From assembly GCF_022163125.1 (NCBI RefSeq), contig NZ_CP091881.1:2170001-2234000 (forward strand): a DNA stretch of 64,000 nucleotides, written 5' to 3'. Source of the DNA: Paenibacillus sp. HWE-109. Its GTDB lineage: Bacteria; Bacillota; Bacilli; Paenibacillales; NBRC-103111. The position numbers were made by a program, and so were the translations under genes. The notes under the pieces are model-generated. The model had not been told where the DNA came from, searched no databases, and saw only the letters and a program-made list of their open reading frames with translations. Of the stretch, positions 62,613 through 64,000 are shown piece by piece; the stretch's first letter is position 1, and each line of letters starts with the position of its first letter.

Positions 62613-62903
62613 ATGTTAACTCACGTTGTATTTTTTAAGTTGAAAGACCGCAGTCCGGAAGCCGTAGAAATAACGAAAAATGTACTCACCAATATGGAAG
62701 GCAAAATTGAAGTGCTGCGACATCTTGAAGTCGGAACCGATATCCTTCATTTGGAACGTTCTTATGATATTGCGTTAATCACGAAGTTCGACTCCCTCGA
62801 GGATTTAAAGGCTTATGATACGCATCCAGTTCATGAAGCAGTGAAGGCTCATATGAAGACAGTTCTTGATGGCACTTCGATTTGTGTTGATTTTGTTAGC
62901 TAA
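62613..62903 (+). CDS. Dabb (stress-responsive A/B barrel) domain protein
   Basis: 96 residues: LTHVVFFKLKDRSPEAVE, IEVLRHLEVGTDILH, SYDIALITKFDSLEDLKAYDTHPVHEAVKAH, the Dabb family pattern of a dimeric ferredoxin-like barrel. Function is unknown in bacteria. GGGGG stands 9 bases before the ATG, 21 bases after the ABC-F gene. Confidence 0.9.
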   Translation: MLTHVVFFKLKDRSPEAVEITKNVLTNMEGKIEVLRHLEVGTDILHLERSYDIALITKFDSLEDLKAYDTHPVHEAVKAHMKTVLDGTSICVDFVS

Positions 62904-62925
62904 TTGAGTTTGAAAAACATAAGGG

Positions 62926-62963
62926 AACAGTGTAGTATCCTTAGAAGAGCTGCACTGTTTTTG
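62926..62963 (+). terminator. Intrinsic terminator after the Dabb gene
   Basis: AACAGTG (62926-62932) pairs with CACTGTT (62953-62959), with minor GC/AG pairing inside, followed by TTTT. Confidence 0.7.
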
Positions 62964-63011
62964 TGTGTTTATAGGGCAGTAATTAATTTATAGAAAAGGG
63001 AGGAATCCCAA

Positions 63012-64000
63012 GTGAAGACCAAATTTGATCAAACATATATGACAGACATCCTCGAGATGCTGCTGCGGACTCCAAGTCCGACAGGTTATACACACCATAT
63101 TATGCAAAAGGTTCAACAAGAAGTTGGCAAACTGGGGTATGAGCTTACATATACAAATAAAGGCTGCGGTATTGTCACCGTTCCTGGTACGAGTCAGGAT
63201 CGCGTGCTCGGAATTTCTGCGCATGTGGACACACTCGGAGCTATGGTACGATCCATTAAAGATAATGGCACCTTGAAAATCACCTCATTAGGCGGTTTTA
63301 TGATGGGGGCAATTGAGAACGAATACGTTCAGATTCATACGCGCGATGAGCAGGCCTACGATGGGACTATTTTGACGTCACGCCCGTCTGTACACGTATA
63401 TGAGGATGCGAGAGAATTTAAACGGGATGAAGCGAATATGGAAGTTCGTATCGATGAACTCGTGACATCTAAGAAAGATGTGCAGGCTTTGGGTATTCGT
63501 GTTGGAGATTACATCTCTTTCGATCCGCGCGTGCAAATCAAAGCCAATGGCTTCGTAAAGTCGCGGCATTTGGATGATAAAGCTAGTGTTGCTTCCTTAT
63601 TCGGTTTGCTGAAATGGATAAAAGAAGCAGCCGTGAAACCACGGTTTACCATAAAGCTGTTTTTCTCTAATTATGAAGAGGTTGGGCATGGTTCGGCTTT
63701 CATTCCTGAGGATATCACTGATTTTATCGCAGTTGATATGGGCGCGTTGGGTGATGATTTGAGCGGCAGTGAAAGAGATGTTTCGATTTGTGCCAAAGAC
63801 TCTTCAGGTCCCTACGATTATCAGATGACTTCGAAAATGATTGAGCTTGCTGAGAAGCTTGAAATCGGCTATGCCGTCGATATATATCCAAGATACGGCT
63901 CAGATGCTTCCGCTGCGCTTAGAGGCGGACGCGATATTCGCGCCGCGTTGATAGGACCGGGTGTTCATGCGTCACACAGCATGGAGCGTACGCATATGGA
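63012..64000 (+). CDS. M42 family metallo-aminopeptidase (3' end outside window)
   Basis: At least 329 residues, cut by the right edge. The start is GTG 63012 with GGGAGG 9 bases upstream. Two-metal M42 motifs are in order: ISAHVDTLGAMV (His, Asp), RHLDDKAS (bridging Asp), SNYEEVGHGSAF (catalytic Glu pair), AVDMGALG (Asp) and YGSDASAA, with a further His in GVHASHSMERTH. These enzymes (glutamyl aminopeptidase / deblocking aminopeptidase) form large tetrahedral complexes in the cytoplasm. Only the last residues are missing. Confidence 0.93.
   Translation, partial: MKTKFDQTYMTDILEMLLRTPSPTGYTHHIMQKVQQEVGKLGYELTYTNKGCGIVTVPGTSQDRVLGISAHVDTLGAMVRSIKDNGTLKITSLGGFMMGAIENEYVQIHTRDEQAYDGTILTSRPSVHVYEDAREFKRDEANMEVRIDELVTSKKDVQALGIRVGDYISFDPRVQIKANGFVKSRHLDDKASVASLFGLLKWIKEAAVKPRFTIKLFFSNYEEVGHGSAFIPEDITDFIAVDMGALGDDLSGSERDVSICAKDSSGPYDYQMTSKMIELAEKLEIGYAVDIYPRYGSDASAALRGGRDIRAALIGPGVHASHSMERTHM

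Overview
The window reads as an ordinary chromosomal stretch of an endospore-forming Firmicute, most likely Paenibacillus or a close relative. The evidence is SpoVK, a GlnR/GlnA pair, LexA/YneA, an SLH-anchored surface protein, frequent GTG/TTG starts with strong Shine-Dalgarno sites, and gene orders shared with Bacillus (mutL-miaA-hfq, hflX-ynbB-glnR-glnA, lexA-yneA-ynzC, mrfA-mrfB). Genus assignment is inference. I see no rRNA, tRNA, CRISPR array, insertion sequence or prophage.

Layout. 1-7.6 kb: end of mutL, an RsmJ-like methyltransferase, miaA, hfq, a class A penicillin-binding protein with a Pro/Ser tail, a cyclophilin lipoprotein, an esterase and a DUF218 protein. 7.7-13.1 kb: an SDR oxidoreductase, two acetyltransferases, lipoate ligase, a histidine phosphatase, a small monooxygenase-like protein and spoVK. 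13.1-17.3 kb: a Fur-box-controlled elemental iron uptake operon (FTR1 permease, M75 lipoprotein, Tat-exported Dyp peroxidase). 17.3-22.5 kb: hflX-ynbB-glnR-glnA, flanked by two different intergenic repeat elements with the same architecture. 22.5-27.4 kb: a possible spore-surface protein, an M29 aminopeptidase behind an attenuator-like hairpin, the SOS pair lexA/yneA with four LexA boxes, ynzC, a HAD phosphatase and mtnD. 27.6-38.7 kb: metH, RNase Z, a 33-residue membrane peptide, a large discoidin/Ig-like/SLH surface protein, an OlsB-like plus LpxL-like acyltransferase pair and a YfhP-like membrane protein. 38.7-47.6 kb: a nitroreductase, then a DNA-repair cluster (mrfA, mrfB, Fpg-family glycosylase, endonuclease IV), a receiver-like protein, a lone ABC ATPase and an RlmM-like methyltransferase. 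47.6-60.9 kb: a Ser/Thr kinase fused to a degenerate MinD-type domain, TspO, a thioesterase, then a complete monoderm Tad/Flp pilus-type operon ending in an FHA protein. 61-64 kb: an ABC-F ATPase, a Dabb protein and the start of an M42 aminopeptidase.

The two most notable things are these. (1) The mrfA helicase gene has codon choice unlike its neighbours and is followed directly by a 41-codon fragment that still resembles the end of another MrfA, overlapping the mrfB start. This looks like replacement of a resident gene by a foreign homologue that left a scar. (2) The Tad locus carries signalling parts (upstream kinase/MinD-like fusion, terminal FHA protein), an unannotated 32-residue membrane peptide at its head, and a promoter followed almost at once by a strong terminator hairpin. 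All functional statements rest on motifs read by eye and knowledge of the families; no database search was run.
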